16,599 bases of DNA, taken from the NCBI GenBank assembly GCA_964644025.1, contig CAZXVW010000092.1:1-16599 (forward strand), given 5' to 3'. Origin of the DNA: CAZXVW01 sp964644025. Its GTDB lineage: Bacteria > Acidobacteriota > Terriglobia > Bryobacterales > Bryobacteraceae. Positions 8,490 to 14,949 of the stretch are shown here, piece by piece; positions within the stretch are counted from its first letter, which is position 1; the number at the start of each line of letters is the position of its first letter. The notes beneath the pieces are model-generated. The model was not told where the DNA came from. It searched no databases and saw only the letters and a list, made by a program, of their open reading frames with translations. A program made the translations under genes and the position numbers.

Positions 8490-8992
8490 GGCATAGTTTC
8501 CTTCATGGGTCGGGCGGCGGCGCGTCCGGCGGCAAAGGCCGAGAAGTTCGCCGCGTGAAGTTTTTCCGCCAGGTTGGCACGGATGGCTTCCAACCAGGCC
8601 GATTCCGGAATATCCAGGTGAGTGCTGAGAACACCGAGGAGGGCCACGTTCAGCGAGCGCTTGCTGGGGAGCGCCTTCGCGTCGACCGCCCCAGGAGGGA
8701 TCAGGACGCCCCCGGGGCGCAGTTGCACGCGGTTTCGTTCCAGTTCCCCCGGTGCGAGAACCAGGAGGAAGTCCGCTTCTCCGGCGGGCACCATGGGACT
8801 GAAGACGCGCTCGCCGAAGCGCACGTCGCTGGTTACCGAACCGCCCCGCTGGCTCATGCCGTGGACCTCACTTTTCTTGACGTCGTAGCCGGCGCGAAAA
8901 GCGGCGTCGGCGAGAATGTCGGAGGCGCGCAGCACACCCTGACCGCCGAGTCCGGCGACGATTACGTTAGTGACGGGTCCATCGCTGTTCAT
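8486..8992 (-). CDS. iorB: Indolepyruvate:ferredoxin oxidoreductase beta subunit (2-oxoacid oxidoreductase gamma-domain protein)
   Basis: The product is 168 residues with the pyruvate ferredoxin/flavodoxin oxidoreductase gamma fold. The nucleotide-binding-like GLGGQGVLRAS (14-24) is followed by the family signature SEVHGMSQRGGSV (41-53) and later SLNVALLGVLS. In IOR this subunit pairs with IorA, which carries TPP and iron-sulfur centres, to turn arylpyruvates into arylacetyl-CoA with ferredoxin reduction. No iorA is adjacent: the next gene to the right is divergent. The ATG at 8992 was chosen because it directly precedes the first beta strand; an in-frame extension to 9352 would run through the divergent pta gene. 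It is the first gene of the operon and overlaps paaK by 4 bp. It could also be an orphan subunit for another 2-oxoacid oxidoreductase. Confidence 0.9.
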   Translation of the reverse strand: MNSDGPVTNVIVAGLGGQGVLRASDILADAAFRAGYDVKKSEVHGMSQRGGSVTSDVRFGERVFSPMVPAGEADFLLVLAPGELERNRVQLRPGGVLIPPGAVDAKALPSKRSLNVALLGVLSTHLDIPESAWLEAIRANLAEKLHAANFSAFAAGRAAARPMKETMP

Positions 8993-9041
8993 GGCGTTGT
9001 CCGGTTTATCGCGCTCGGCGGGCACCCTGGACGCAGAGATT

Positions 9042-9071
9042 ATCTTACCGGTGGATCCGGCCGGGCGGCAA
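9042..9071 (-). promoter_or_regulatory. Candidate promoter of the iorB-paaK-ACT-aminotransferase operon
   Basis: On the minus strand, TTGCCG (9071-9066) and TAAGAT (9047-9042) are spaced by 18 nt. The start would lie near 9035, giving a leader of about 43 nt before iorB. The whole divergent region to pta is only 133 nt, so a shared regulator site is possible, but I see no clear operator palindrome. Confidence 0.35.
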
Positions 9072-9110
9072 GCCGGATAATGCCGGAGCCTGCACCCGAG
9101 GCCATACTTG

Positions 9111-9125
9111 TACAATAGAGGTCTT
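9111..9125 (+). promoter_or_regulatory. Ribosome-binding site of pta, with an overlapping -10-like TACAAT
   Basis: AGAGG (9117-9121) lies 4 nt before the ATG at 9126 and decides this start over the in-frame TTG at 9108. TACAAT at 9111-9116 looks like a -10 box but has no matching -35 and would make the message almost leaderless. The promoter reading is therefore weak, whereas the ribosome site is good. Confidence 0.45.
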
Positions 9126-10139
9126 ATGCCAATTCCCGAGGCGGCCACGGAATTTGTTGCGGCCCAGGCGGAGCGCCTCAAGCAGCTTCGCTCGCCCAAG
9201 CGCATCGTGTTTCCGGAAGGCGATGACCCGCGGGTCGTGGCGGCCGCGGAGCGGCTGGCACGGGAAGGCCTCGCTGAGCCGATCCTGCTGGGGTCGAAAC
9301 CGGCCGGAACATCCTCGGCGCTCAATGTTATCGTTCCCGCCGATTCCGGCAAGCTGCGAAAATACGCGGCTGTTTACCTGGAACGCCGGCGGGCGAAGGG
9401 AATCACCGAATCCGAAGCGATGGAGATCGCCAGGCATCCCCTGTACTTCGGAACTCTGATGGTGGCAGCCGGGGATGCGGATGGTTTTGTGGGCGGGGCG
9501 CGCTACACCTCCCGGGATAGCATTCGGGCCATGCTGCATTCGATCGGGACGGCGCCGGACGTGCGGACGCTTTCGAGCGTTTTCATCCTGGCGGTTCACA
9601 ACCGGGGCTTTGGCCACCGCGGGTTACTGGCCCTGGCCGATTGCTCGATCGTGATCCAGCCGACGCCGGTGCAGCTTGCCGACATCGCCATTGCGACCGC
9701 CGAAAGCACTCGGACGCTGCTCAATACGGAGCCGATCGTGGCGCTGCTGTCGTTTTCGACGAAGGGGAGCGGAAAACACAAGGAAGTCGACCAGGTGGTC
9801 GAAGCCTTGCGGATTGTGCGGGCGAGGGCGCCGGAGCTTGACGTGGACGGGGAACTGCAGGCGGATGCGGCGCTGGTAGCTTCCATCGGGAAGTCGAAGG
9901 CCCCGGGCTCAACCGTGGCGGGCCGCGCTAATACCTTGATCTTTCCGGACCTGGCGGCGGCGAACATCGCTTACAAGATGGTGGAGCGGATCGCCGACGG
10001 CGCTGCTTTCGGCCCGTTTCTCCAGGGGCTGGCGAAGCCGGCGAACGAGCTTTCCCGCGGCTGCTCGGCCGAGGACATCTTCGCGGTGGCCCTGGTGACG
10101 GCGTTGCAGGCGGAAAGAAATGGACACCCCCGCTACTAA
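9126..10139 (+). CDS. pta: Phosphate acetyltransferase (short, PTA_PTB-domain form)
   Basis: The product is 337 residues, the size of the single-domain Pta without the N-terminal regulatory part. It begins AERLKQLRSPKRIVFPEGDDPRV, the usual Pta opening, and continues with DADGFVGGARYTSRDSIR (117-134), LADCSIVIQPTPVQLADIA (170-188) and LLSFSTKGS (207-215). IGKSKAPGSTVAGRANTLIFPDL lies at about 254-276 and GPFLQGLAKPANELSRG at about 296-312; these form the CoA and acetyl-phosphate site. It interconverts acetyl-CoA plus phosphate with acetyl phosphate plus CoA in the cytosol. No acetate kinase gene is in the window. Its last 20 bp overlap the start of the downstream deacetylase-family gene. Phosphate butyryltransferase is less likely given the C-terminal motif. 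Confidence 0.92.
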   Translation: MPIPEAATEFVAAQAERLKQLRSPKRIVFPEGDDPRVVAAAERLAREGLAEPILLGSKPAGTSSALNVIVPADSGKLRKYAAVYLERRRAKGITESEAMEIARHPLYFGTLMVAAGDADGFVGGARYTSRDSIRAMLHSIGTAPDVRTLSSVFILAVHNRGFGHRGLLALADCSIVIQPTPVQLADIAIATAESTRTLLNTEPIVALLSFSTKGSGKHKEVDQVVEALRIVRARAPELDVDGELQADAALVASIGKSKAPGSTVAGRANTLIFPDLAAANIAYKMVERIADGAAFGPFLQGLAKPANELSRGCSAEDIFAVALVTALQAERNGHPRY

Positions 10140-11088
10140 GCGAACGTTGCCGTTCCGGCTCGTCTACCATCCGGATTACGATCTGAACTTCGGCGCGCAT
10201 ATCTTCCCTTCCCAGAAATACAGGCTGATCCGGGAACAACTGCTGGCGACCGGGGTGGCCGCGCCGGGCGACTTTGTCCAGCCCGAGCCCGCCACCGATG
10301 AGGACGTTCTGCAGGTGCATGACCGGGAATGGCTCCGGGTGCTGAAGGATGGCTCGCTGAGCTATCAGCAAATCCGGCAACTGGAGATTCCGTACTCCAG
10401 GCGCATGGTGAGCGCGTTCCTGCTGGCGGCCGGAGGAACGACGCTGGCCGCGAGACTGGCCCTGGAAGAGGGTGTCGGGTTCAACATCGGCGGGGGATTT
10501 CATCATGCGTTCCGAGACCACGGGGAAGGCTTCTGCGCCATCAATGACCTGGCGGTGGCGGCGCGCTCCCTGCTGAGCAGCGGAAGGGTGCGCAAGGTCC
10601 TGGTGGTGGACTGCGATGTACACCAGGGCAACGGGACCGCCGCGTTGTTCGCCACCGCGACCGACGTGTTCACGATTTCCATCCACCAGTACAATAACTA
10701 CCCGGCCGAAAAACCTCCCTCTACCGTCGACATCCACCTGCCAGACGGGGCCGGCGACGAGGAATACCTCAGCCGGTTACAGGAAGCCGTGCGGCCGGCA
10801 CTCGCCCGGTTTCAACCGGACCTGGTGCTCTACGTGGCGGGAGCCGACCCTTACGTCGATGACCAGCTAGGGGGGCTGGCGCTGACGATGGAAGGGCTCA
10901 AGCAGCGAGACCGCCTCGTCATCGGCACGGCTCTGAAGCATCGGGCGCCGGTGGCCGTGACCGTAGCCGGCGGTTACGCCGCCCATCTCCAGGATACGAT
11001 CAGCATCCATTGCAACACGGTCCAGGCGGCGAAAGAATGCCTGTTGGAGTGCGGCCGGCCAACCAGGGGCCGGGGCACGGCCGGGTGA
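10120..11088 (+). CDS. Histone-deacetylase family protein, class IV (HDAC11-like)
   Basis: The product is 322 residues with a complete arginase/deacetylase active site. The catalytic pair is in GGGFHHAF (H128, H129), followed by GEGFCAINDLAVA. Zinc ligands D166 and H168 lie in VVDCDVHQGNGTA and D243 in YVAGADPYVDD; the transition-state tyrosine is Y286 in AGGYAAH. The SIHQYNNYP and LTMEGLKQRD stretches are typical of the HDAC11-like/bacterial class IV group. It should remove acyl groups from protein lysines or from small N-acyl compounds. The ATG at 10120 follows GGCGGAAAG and lies inside the end of pta, so the two are translationally coupled. The pairing suggests a link between acetyl phosphate and lysine acetylation; this is inferred. 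The last 15 residues are low in complexity. Confidence 0.92.
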   Translation: MDTPATKRTLPFRLVYHPDYDLNFGAHIFPSQKYRLIREQLLATGVAAPGDFVQPEPATDEDVLQVHDREWLRVLKDGSLSYQQIRQLEIPYSRRMVSAFLLAAGGTTLAARLALEEGVGFNIGGGFHHAFRDHGEGFCAINDLAVAARSLLSSGRVRKVLVVDCDVHQGNGTAALFATATDVFTISIHQYNNYPAEKPPSTVDIHLPDGAGDEEYLSRLQEAVRPALARFQPDLVLYVAGADPYVDDQLGGLALTMEGLKQRDRLVIGTALKHRAPVAVTVAGGYAAHLQDTISIHCNTVQAAKECLLECGRPTRGRGTAG

Positions 11089-11251
11089 GGGCGCCGGAGC
11101 CGAGTCGTCTGAGGGGCCGAGCCGAGCGAGGGAAGTGCCGCCCGGCCGGACCGGACGGGGACGCCCTGTAGATTTTGCGTGATTTTTTTCGCGCCCCGGC
11201 TTAGAATAAGGGTGCCGGACTTATCACGGCGTTTGGGAGGTGGAACGCGGC
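11089..11251. other. GC-rich spacer downstream of the deacetylase gene
   Basis: The first 80 nt are made of short GGCCGAG/GCGAGGG-like words and share GGGACGCCC with the spacer at 15376-15465. They are followed by an AT-rich piece with a run of seven T (11182-11188) and TAGAAT (11202-11207), which may be a -10 for the small downstream gene, though no -35 fits at normal spacing. GGGAGG (11235-11240) is a ribosome site placed rather far from the ATG. Confidence 0.35.
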
Positions 11252-11398
11252 ATGTTCGACAGCCTTGACGAGCAAATGAAACAGGACGACGCCGCTGGAC
11301 AGTCCCCGGCGGAACGATTGTTCAAGTGGGCGGCGGTAGTGGTGATCTCGGTTCTGGTTTTTGGGGGCCTGTACCTGGCCATCCAGATGATGGAATAG
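11252..11398 (+). CDS. 48-residue single-span membrane protein of unknown function
   Basis: An ATG preceded by GGGAGG opens a 49-codon frame ending in TAG. The product has an acidic and polar N-terminal half (MFDSLDEQMKQDD), then a basic/aromatic edge (RLFKW) and one strongly hydrophobic helix (residues about 27-45). It ends with two methionines and a glutamate. The charge pattern predicts an inner-membrane protein with its N-terminus in the cytoplasm. I have an impression of similar short proteins in Acidobacteriota but no named family. It follows the pta/deacetylase pair on the same strand after 163 nt and stops 10 nt before the convergent lysozyme-like gene. The clean start, ribosome site and single well-formed helix support it as real. 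Confidence 0.65.
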   Translation: MFDSLDEQMKQDDAAGQSPAERLFKWAAVVVISVLVFGGLYLAIQMME

Positions 11399-11408
11399 GG
11401 ACCGGAAG

Positions 11409-11906
11409 CTAGTTTCGAATCATCACGATATCGGGATCGGCAGGTCCAAGGGCACGCATAATGCTCTTGACCCGGCGAACATAGGAATCGTACGGATTGT
11501 AGGTGCGCAGGACCTGGTCCAGGCTCTTATCCCGGTAAAGGACAGAAGTGGCAAGGCGGGAGGCCACGTGGTGGATGCCGCTACGGACGCTGGGAAACCG
11601 GACGTTGCAGGAATCCCACCCAAAGATGTTGTTGTTGAGGTAACGCTTCCCGCCGCCTGATTCCATGATGGCGATCGCCGGCAGAAGGCGCCAGTCAAGA
11701 TTGTAGCGATCTGCAGCGGCGATGAAGTCAGCCGCCAAGGGTTCGATGGGACAGTTTCTGCGGCTGAGAAACGACTTCAGCCGAAGCAGCCGGGGATCGT
11801 CTTCATAGGAGACCTTGGCGGTCACATGCTGCTCGGGATGGGTGGCCGCCGGCATGACGAGCAACCCAGCAAGCAGGATCAAGCCGTTGGTCAATGTTTT
11901 TTTCAC
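11409..11906 (-). CDS. Exported lysozyme-like / glucosaminidase-type peptidoglycan hydrolase
   Basis: The product is 165 residues. A signal peptide (MKKTLTNGLILLAGLLVMPA) precedes a lysozyme-fold domain. FIAAADRYNLDWRLLPAIAI leads to MESGGGK with the likely catalytic E82. An NNIFGWDS turn follows, then a helical tail ending LRTYNPYDSYVRRV. This arrangement (x-E-S-G-x-G/K, then N-x-F-G) is seen in glucosaminidase and transglycosylase-like cell wall enzymes. C52 and C100 could form a disulfide. I chose the GTG at 11906: GAGAGG lies 8 nt upstream, and the signal peptide starts there. An upstream ATG (11984) would add 26 residues that spoil the signal sequence. The gene follows the antiporter on the same strand but has its own promoter and a long leader. 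Confidence 0.78.
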   Translation of the reverse strand: MKKTLTNGLILLAGLLVMPAATHPEQHVTAKVSYEDDPRLLRLKSFLSRRNCPIEPLAADFIAAADRYNLDWRLLPAIAIMESGGGKRYLNNNIFGWDSCNVRFPSVRSGIHHVASRLATSVLYRDKSLDQVLRTYNPYDSYVRRVKSIMRALGPADPDIVMIRN

Positions 11907-12024
11907 AGAAACATCCTCTCTGGTGAACCTTGTACGTTTTTTCCAATATGGAATTGTTGCGGCGGAAGTGCCCGAAGGAGGCAACCGCTAAGGAATCACT
12001 CTGAACCCCTCAACTGCATAGTTA
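11907..12024 (-). promoter_or_regulatory. Long, partly structured 5' leader of the lysozyme-like gene
   Basis: If transcription starts about 7 nt after the TATAAT box, the leader is about 118 nt. It can fold a GCGG/CCGC stem containing an inner GCC/GGC stem (about 11962-11988), and a short TTCCA-ATA-TGGAA hairpin (11941-11953) followed by an A run. It matches no riboswitch class I can name on this strand. Post-transcriptional control is possible but unproven. Confidence 0.3.
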
Positions 12025-12030
12025 CCTTGA

Positions 12031-12039
12031 ATTATACCA
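12031..12039 (-). promoter_or_regulatory. Extended -10 promoter (TGG-TATAAT) for the lysozyme-like gene
   Basis: On the minus strand a perfect TATAAT (12036-12031) is preceded by TG one base upstream, the extended -10 form that needs little or no -35. No good -35 is seen 17 nt away. A GCCGGC inverted repeat (12047-12066) spans that position and could be a weak terminator for the antiporter gene or an operator. Confidence 0.5.
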
Positions 12040-12107
12040 GAAAGCAGCCGGCTGTTCGGTGCCGGCGAAGGCGGCGAACGGGTCGGCGAGGCTGGATGGA
12101 GGCGTCT

Positions 12108-13316
12108 TCAGTCGGCGGCGCCTAGCAGTTCCGGCTCCGAGGCCCGGGCCTCTCCGCTGCGGTCGATGGCGATGCGGGTAGCGATCGGCCCGATGATTTC
12201 AGAGATGGTCACCGCCGCGAGAATGACGGTGGTCACATCCGGGGCAAGGCCCGGGTAGCGCCTCTCAACGGCCAGCATCAACCCGATCGCCAGCCCGGCC
12301 TGGGCCATCAGGCCCAAACCCAAGAAGCGCTGCACCACCGGGGCCAGGCCGGCCTTTTTCGCGCCGATGGTAGCGCCGATCAGTTTCCCGGTGGCGCGGG
12401 CGATGACGTAGACCAGGCCAGCAATGCCGAGAGATTTCACCATGGACAGGTTCAGGCCGGCGCCGGCAATCACGAAGAAGATGGCATAGAAAGGCGGGTC
12501 GCTCCGGGAGATGGTTTCCAGGACGCGGCGCGTCTTGGCGGAGAGGTTGGCCATGGTGGCGCCCACAGCCAGGCTCGCCACCAGAGTGGAAAGTTCGAGC
12601 ACCATAGCTGCGCCCACGCACAGCAGCACGCAACCGGTGAACAGGATCAGCATCTCCCCTGCCTCGGTGATGGTGGCGGCCCAGGCCGCGAGCAGCAGAC
12701 CCACTAGAAAGCCGAGCGCGGCTGATCCAATGAGCTGCCACAACAGATGGTAGGTAGAGTGGTAAAGCGTGTAAAGGACTTCGCCGCCGCTGGCGGCCGC
12801 GGCGAGGTCAATGACGGCCGCGACCAGCGCGAAGGCAGTCAGGCAGAGGATATTGTTGATGCCGATGACGGCGGTGAGCGCGTCGGTCACCGGGCCGGTG
12901 GCGTTCCGTTCGCGGATCACCATCAAGGTGGAGGCGGGCGCGGTAGCCATTGCGATGGCGCCCAACACCATCGCAACCTGCCAATTTTGCCCCAGGACGA
13001 ACATGGCCACGGCAACCAGCAGGCCCGCCAGTGCGCTCTCGGCGCCGGTGACGCGGAGCATGGCGGGCCCGGCCCTGCGTACGCGGCGGATTTCGAAAAT
13101 AGAGCCGATGGAGAACAGGATCAGCCCCAGGGCCACTTCGCTGAAAACCTCCAGGGCCGCCAGATTCTCATGGCTCACCCATCCCAGTCCAGAAGGACCC
13201 ACAGCGACACCGGCCAGAATGTAGCCCGTGACTTCGGGAATTCGCAGGAACTTGACCAGGTGTCCGGCGGCCAGCGCGAACAGGAGAATGAGTCCGAGGG
13301 AGGAAAGTTCGTTCAT
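12108..13316 (-). CDS. CPA2-family monovalent cation:proton antiporter-like membrane protein
   Basis: The product is 402 residues with 11-13 hydrophobic segments and no cytosolic TrkA-N domain. The family pattern is clear: LRIPEVTGYILAGVAVGP (24-41), SEVALGLILFSIGSIFEI (59-76), ATAPASTLMVIRE (124-136), ARATGKLIGA and LGLMAQAGLAIGLML. The broken helix that normally carries the ion-binding Asp-Asp or Asn-Asp pair reads GINNIL here (N154, N155), so the usual carboxylate is missing. Transport of Na+/K+ against H+ is therefore uncertain. It begins 9 nt after the stop of the double-PDZ protein gene and is probably co-transcribed with it. It could instead be a channel, an anion-selective carrier or a sensor. 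Confidence 0.85.
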   Translation of the reverse strand: MNELSSLGLILLFALAAGHLVKFLRIPEVTGYILAGVAVGPSGLGWVSHENLAALEVFSEVALGLILFSIGSIFEIRRVRRAGPAMLRVTGAESALAGLLVAVAMFVLGQNWQVAMVLGAIAMATAPASTLMVIRERNATGPVTDALTAVIGINNILCLTAFALVAAVIDLAAAASGGEVLYTLYHSTYHLLWQLIGSAALGFLVGLLLAAWAATITEAGEMLILFTGCVLLCVGAAMVLELSTLVASLAVGATMANLSAKTRRVLETISRSDPPFYAIFFVIAGAGLNLSMVKSLGIAGLVYVIARATGKLIGATIGAKKAGLAPVVQRFLGLGLMAQAGLAIGLMLAVERRYPGLAPDVTTVILAAVTISEIIGPIATRIAIDRSGEARASEPELLGAAD

Positions 13317-13325
13317 TGGCCTGGT

Positions 13326-14588
13326 TCAGTTCACAAACACGCCGAGCTGGCGCTGCCCGCGCTCGATGGTAATAAACACGGGCTTGTCGCGTTGCTGGGA
13401 AAGAGTCCGCCGGGCCAGCGCCAGGCTGCGGAGCTGCTTCCCCCCGATGCGCAACAGGCGGTCGCCTTCCTGCAGGCCAGCCTTAGCCGCCCGGCTGCCC
13501 GGCACGACCTCTTCAATCACGTATCCCTGAGGGGCGCCTTGCAAAACGATACCGCCATTCTGCTCAACCTGGTCCGCCGCATCCACTTGTTCGGTAGCGG
13601 GCACGGTAACGCGGAGGGTCCTGCCTTGGCGCCATACCCAGAGGTCGTAAGAGGGGTAGGCCATGGGCAGCACCAGCGGCGCCAGGTCCTCCACGGACCG
13701 GACTTCGATGGCTTCCAGTGCCTGGATGATGTCGCCGGGCATCAGTCCCGACAGGGATGCCGGCGTTCCGTTCCAAACTTCAGTGACCAGCACGCCCTGC
13801 CGGGTCTTGAAGTAAGCCTTGGTCTCCTCATCCAGGGGCACGGCCCGGAAGCCATAGCGTCGCAGCAGTTGGCCTTCGTAGCTTCTGGCAGCAGCGAGGA
13901 CGGCATCCACCCCCTCCGGGGTCACCGCGACGTACCGGCTGCCGCAACGGAGAACGACGGCCAGCAGGTTGCCGTCCATGTCGAACAGGCCGCCGCCGCC
14001 GTCCGACTCACCGAGGGGCAGGTTGGTTCTCACCGATTCCAAAGTGAAGTCGCCGCAGCGGATCTTGGTGGTTCCGCCGTAAGTTCCCGGCGTGTAAGCA
14101 TGTCCGCCGTCCTCCCGCGCTGTGACCGCCAGAATCCAACTGCCCGGGTCCAGCACCGCGGCCGCCGAGGTGCGGAACACGGGTTCGAGCCCGGCTTGGG
14201 CGGGAGCCCGCAAGGCGAGGACCGGATAGTGTCTTGAGGCGACGTCCGGGGTGAGCCGGAATTGCCCGGTGCTGAAACTGTTTCCCAGGGCGCCCTTGGG
14301 ACAGGCGCTGACCAGCAGTCCGGAGCCGTCCCATACGACGCCGCTCGCATCCAGGCCCCGAATCCACACCAGTCCGGACTTCACCTGCTCGGCCACACTG
14401 GAAAAATAGGAGGTAAGCTCTTCCAGGTTTCGGCGCTGAGTCCGCATCTGCAGGCGCAGCATCTCGGCCTGTGAGATCGGAACCTCGGCAACTTTTTTCG
14501 GCTTCAATCTCACGCCCACGGTGAGAATCAGCGCGGATACCACCGCCAGTACGGCGATGTATCTCCTCTGTGGACGGTGGGCAGCCAT
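13326..14588 (-). CDS. Membrane-anchored HtrA-like pseudoprotease with two PDZ domains
   Basis: The product is 420 residues. A single N-terminal membrane anchor (10-26) and a short coiled stretch (40-68) precede a trypsin-like fold (about 68-235) and two PDZ domains. The PDZ domains are at about 264-330 (TEVWNGTPASLSGLMPGDII) and 354-417 (EVVPGSRAAKAGLQEGDRLL). The layout matches DegS/DegP-type periplasmic proteins. The active site is gone: the place of GNSGGP reads SDGGGG (195-200), putting Gly at the nucleophile, and the GSG..TNxHV histidine motif is replaced by GSGLLVSACPKG. It is therefore probably a binding or scaffold protein. It sits 9 nt upstream of the antiporter gene and is the first gene of that unit. 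Confidence 0.82.
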   Translation of the reverse strand: MAAHRPQRRYIAVLAVVSALILTVGVRLKPKKVAEVPISQAEMLRLQMRTQRRNLEELTSYFSSVAEQVKSGLVWIRGLDASGVVWDGSGLLVSACPKGALGNSFSTGQFRLTPDVASRHYPVLALRAPAQAGLEPVFRTSAAAVLDPGSWILAVTAREDGGHAYTPGTYGGTTKIRCGDFTLESVRTNLPLGESDGGGGLFDMDGNLLAVVLRCGSRYVAVTPEGVDAVLAAARSYEGQLLRRYGFRAVPLDEETKAYFKTRQGVLVTEVWNGTPASLSGLMPGDIIQALEAIEVRSVEDLAPLVLPMAYPSYDLWVWRQGRTLRVTVPATEQVDAADQVEQNGGIVLQGAPQGYVIEEVVPGSRAAKAGLQEGDRLLRIGGKQLRSLALARRTLSQQRDKPVFITIERGQRQLGVFVN

Positions 14589-14608
14589 AATCTAACGAAT
14601 CCACCCTC

Positions 14609-14638
14609 AGGATAGAAGAGAGCCCTCCGGTTCGACAA
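14609..14638 (-). promoter_or_regulatory. Candidate promoter for the pseudoprotease-antiporter operon
   Basis: On the minus strand, TTGTCG (14638-14633) and TATCCT (14614-14609) are 18 nt apart, each matching four of six consensus bases. The start would be near 14602. GAGGGTGGA lies just inside it as a distant ribosome site. Confidence 0.3.
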
Positions 14639-14734
14639 TCCAAGCGCCTGTCAGCCCGGGGCCCCGTGCTAGGCCATACGCTTCCCGCCCCGGGGACGAC
14701 GGCGGGCTCCGGGCAGCGGCACGCGGCGAGACGG

Positions 14735-14744
14735 NNNNNNNNNN
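14735..14744. other. Run of 10 N (scaffold gap)
   Basis: Ten undetermined bases mark a join of unknown true length. Order and distance between the pseudoprotease gene and the PilZ gene should be treated as provisional. Confidence 0.98.
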
Positions 14745-14949
14745 GCTTAGTTTCCCACATTCCCGGCCGCGATCTCCGGAGCCCGAGACCGGCAGCCACC
14801 GGTTCAGGGACAGAGAGGTGCGAACCAGCGCTCCCGGCATGGAGTGTCAAGCGCCGCCTAAGCAGTCCGCAACGGCGGGAAAAAATCAGGCCAGCAAATT
14901 CAGGATCCCCGCAGACCGGCACTGCAGGGACAGCAGTTGACGATCCCCG

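Larger units (their letters stand above)
14589..14949. other. Intergenic region with an assembly gap
   Basis: These 361 nt lie between the start of the pseudoprotease gene and the end of the PilZ gene, both on the minus strand. Apart from the candidate promoter at 14609-14638 and the N run I see only GC-rich, non-coding-looking sequence and a minus-strand TTGACA near 14850 without a matching -10. Frames that cross the gap are compositional and not supported. Confidence 0.5.

Noticed and set aside
7341..8558. 405-codon plus-strand open frame
   Set aside because: It is the antisense shadow of paaK, whose AMP-binding motifs are unmistakable.
11960..12005. Plus-strand resemblance to the 3' half of a glycine riboswitch (GCCCGAAGGAGGCAACC then GGAATCACTC)
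   Set aside because: The matching 5' strand of the outer stem is not found, there are extra bases in the core, and no plus-strand gene follows for about 4 kb.
12047..12066. GCCGGC inverted repeat after the antiporter gene as an intrinsic terminator
   Set aside because: A 6-bp stem with an 8-nt loop and no T tract; it is too weak to call and overlaps the promoter region of the next gene.
12747..14237. 496-codon plus-strand open frame
   Set aside because: It is antisense to the antiporter and pseudoprotease genes, both of which have clear family motifs; its Gly/Gln/His-rich product shows none.
14625..14642. tRNA T-loop-like GGTTCGACAATCC
   Set aside because: The T-stem does not pair properly and no D-arm, anticodon arm or acceptor stem can be drawn around it.
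14008..14922. Minus-strand open frame crossing the N run
   Set aside because: It overlaps the pseudoprotease gene in another frame and depends on unknown residues at the gap.
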